Source: an uncultured Eubacteriales bacterium (GTDB taxonomy: Bacteria; Bacillota; Clostridia; Peptostreptococcales; Anaerovoracaceae). Taken from it: DNA of 64,000 nucleotides. Under the pieces are notes generated by a model. That model was not told where the DNA came from, searched no databases, and worked only from the letters and a program-made list of their open reading frames with translations. A program made the position numbers and the translations under genes. The stretch spans positions 310,001 through 374,000 of the forward strand of contig CADAEH010000001.1 of the NCBI GenBank assembly GCA_902786855.1. Reading direction: 5' to 3'. Position 1 is the first letter of the stretch. Each line of letters starts with the position of its first letter. Positions 63,512 through 64,000 of the stretch are shown piece after piece.

Positions 63512-64000
63512 ATGGTCTACAGAGTATATGTAGAGAAAAAGCCGGAGCTGGCCAATGAAGCGGCTGTTCTGAAAGCAGATGCGAAGTCTCTGCTTGGTAT
63601 AAGCAGTCTTGAAGATGTACGTGTCATCAACAGATATGATGCGGAGAATATCGATCCGGAGCTGTTTGATGACTGCAGGTATAAGGTGTTTGCTGAGCCG
63701 CAGCTGGACAGGACTGCAGACAGCCTGTATATGCTGACCGGTTTCGCGATCGACAGCAATGGTTTTGCCTGCGGAAGAGGAAACGAAGAGTCGGCGGTAC
63801 ATGCCTGCGTTTTCGCAGTGGAAGCTCTGCCGGGACAGTTCGACCAGAGAGCGGACTCTGCAGAGCAGTGCATACAGATCATCTCTCAGGGAGAGCGGCC
63901 ACTGGTAAAATTCGCAAGAGTATATGTGCTTTATGGTGATCTGAGTGATCAGGACATAGAAGCGATCAAAAGGCATGTGATCAACCCGGTTGAGTCAAGG
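63512..64000 (+). CDS. purL: FGAM synthetase, N-terminal part (partial)
   Basis: An open frame from ATG 63512 runs off the window end (163 codons visible). The start MVYRVYVEKKPELANEA with L-x-D-x-K-S-L-L-G-I and FDQRADSAEQC is typical of the N-terminal region of the large single-chain PurL found in Clostridia and many other bacteria. It makes FGAM from FGAR, glutamine and ATP. The catalytic domains lie beyond the window. Confidence 0.88.
   Translation, partial: MVYRVYVEKKPELANEAAVLKADAKSLLGISSLEDVRVINRYDAENIDPELFDDCRYKVFAEPQLDRTADSLYMLTGFAIDSNGFACGRGNEESAVHACVFAVEALPGQFDQRADSAEQCIQIISQGERPLVKFARVYVLYGDLSDQDIEAIKRHVINPVESR

Overview
The window looks like a chromosomal segment of a Gram-positive anaerobe of the class Clostridia (Eubacteriales). 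The evidence is a ribitol-type wall teichoic acid cluster, long secreted proteins with Gram-positive signal peptides, AGGAGG-type ribosome binding sites, a LexA box of the Bacillus/Clostridium type, and a split PurO/AICAR-formyltransferase purine pathway. Base composition is moderate except for one clearly AT-rich cassette near 28.4-29.1 kb. I cannot name the genus; a gut or oral Clostridia of the Anaerovoracaceae kind is an inference only. No rRNA or tRNA gene, insertion sequence, integrase or CRISPR array was seen.

Layout. (1) 0-7.6 kb: teichoic acid genes, namely the tail of a CDP-glycerol-type transferase, tarI, tarJ, two CDP-glycerol/CDP-ribitol-type polymer transferases, an intact LicD protein and a second LicD paralogue with a degraded metal motif. 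(2) 7.7-20 kb: cell-envelope genes, namely a polysaccharide deacetylase, a secreted protein with a very lysine-rich tail, an LCP ligase, a TagO/WecA-type initiating transferase, an acyltransferase and two CAP-domain exoproteins. (3) 20.0-29.7 kb: an accessory island with two small unknown genes, an operon of a DEAH/SNF2-like helicase, a MoxR AAA+ ATPase and a HExxH/VWA protein, a 170-residue unknown, an AT-rich cassette between 86-bp direct repeats, and a small XRE regulator. (4) 29.8-33 kb: pgi and the housekeeping rpsF-ssb-rpsR operon. (5) 33-53 kb: surface proteins, namely a tandem pair of cell-wall-binding-repeat paralogues, a Wzy/O-antigen-ligase-like membrane protein, two giant mosaic exoproteins (a BspA-type LRR protein and a transglutaminase-like protein), a membrane-LuxR regulator and a second lysine-tailed exoprotein. 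(6) 53.2-64 kb: a ketopantoate-reductase-family gene, a VanZ-like membrane gene and the purine operon purE-C-F-M-N-O-(AICARFT)-D-L.

How the parts fit. Regions 1, 2 and 5 together describe an envelope carrying anionic phosphate polymers, decorated with many exoproteins that lack an LPxTG sorting motif and instead end in strongly basic modules. Electrostatic attachment of these proteins to the teichoic acid is a testable inference. 

The most unusual part is the island. Three of its promoters share an identical upstream decamer, AAACTAAACT, placed 9-10 nt before the -35 box. The promoter of the helicase-MoxR-VWA operon has a good LexA/SOS operator in its spacer. Several genes are preceded by strongly structured leaders. 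The neighbouring AT-rich gene sits in a direct-repeat-flanked cassette. This fits a DNA-damage-responsive NTP-dependent system, possibly genome defence or repair, but the function is not established from sequence.
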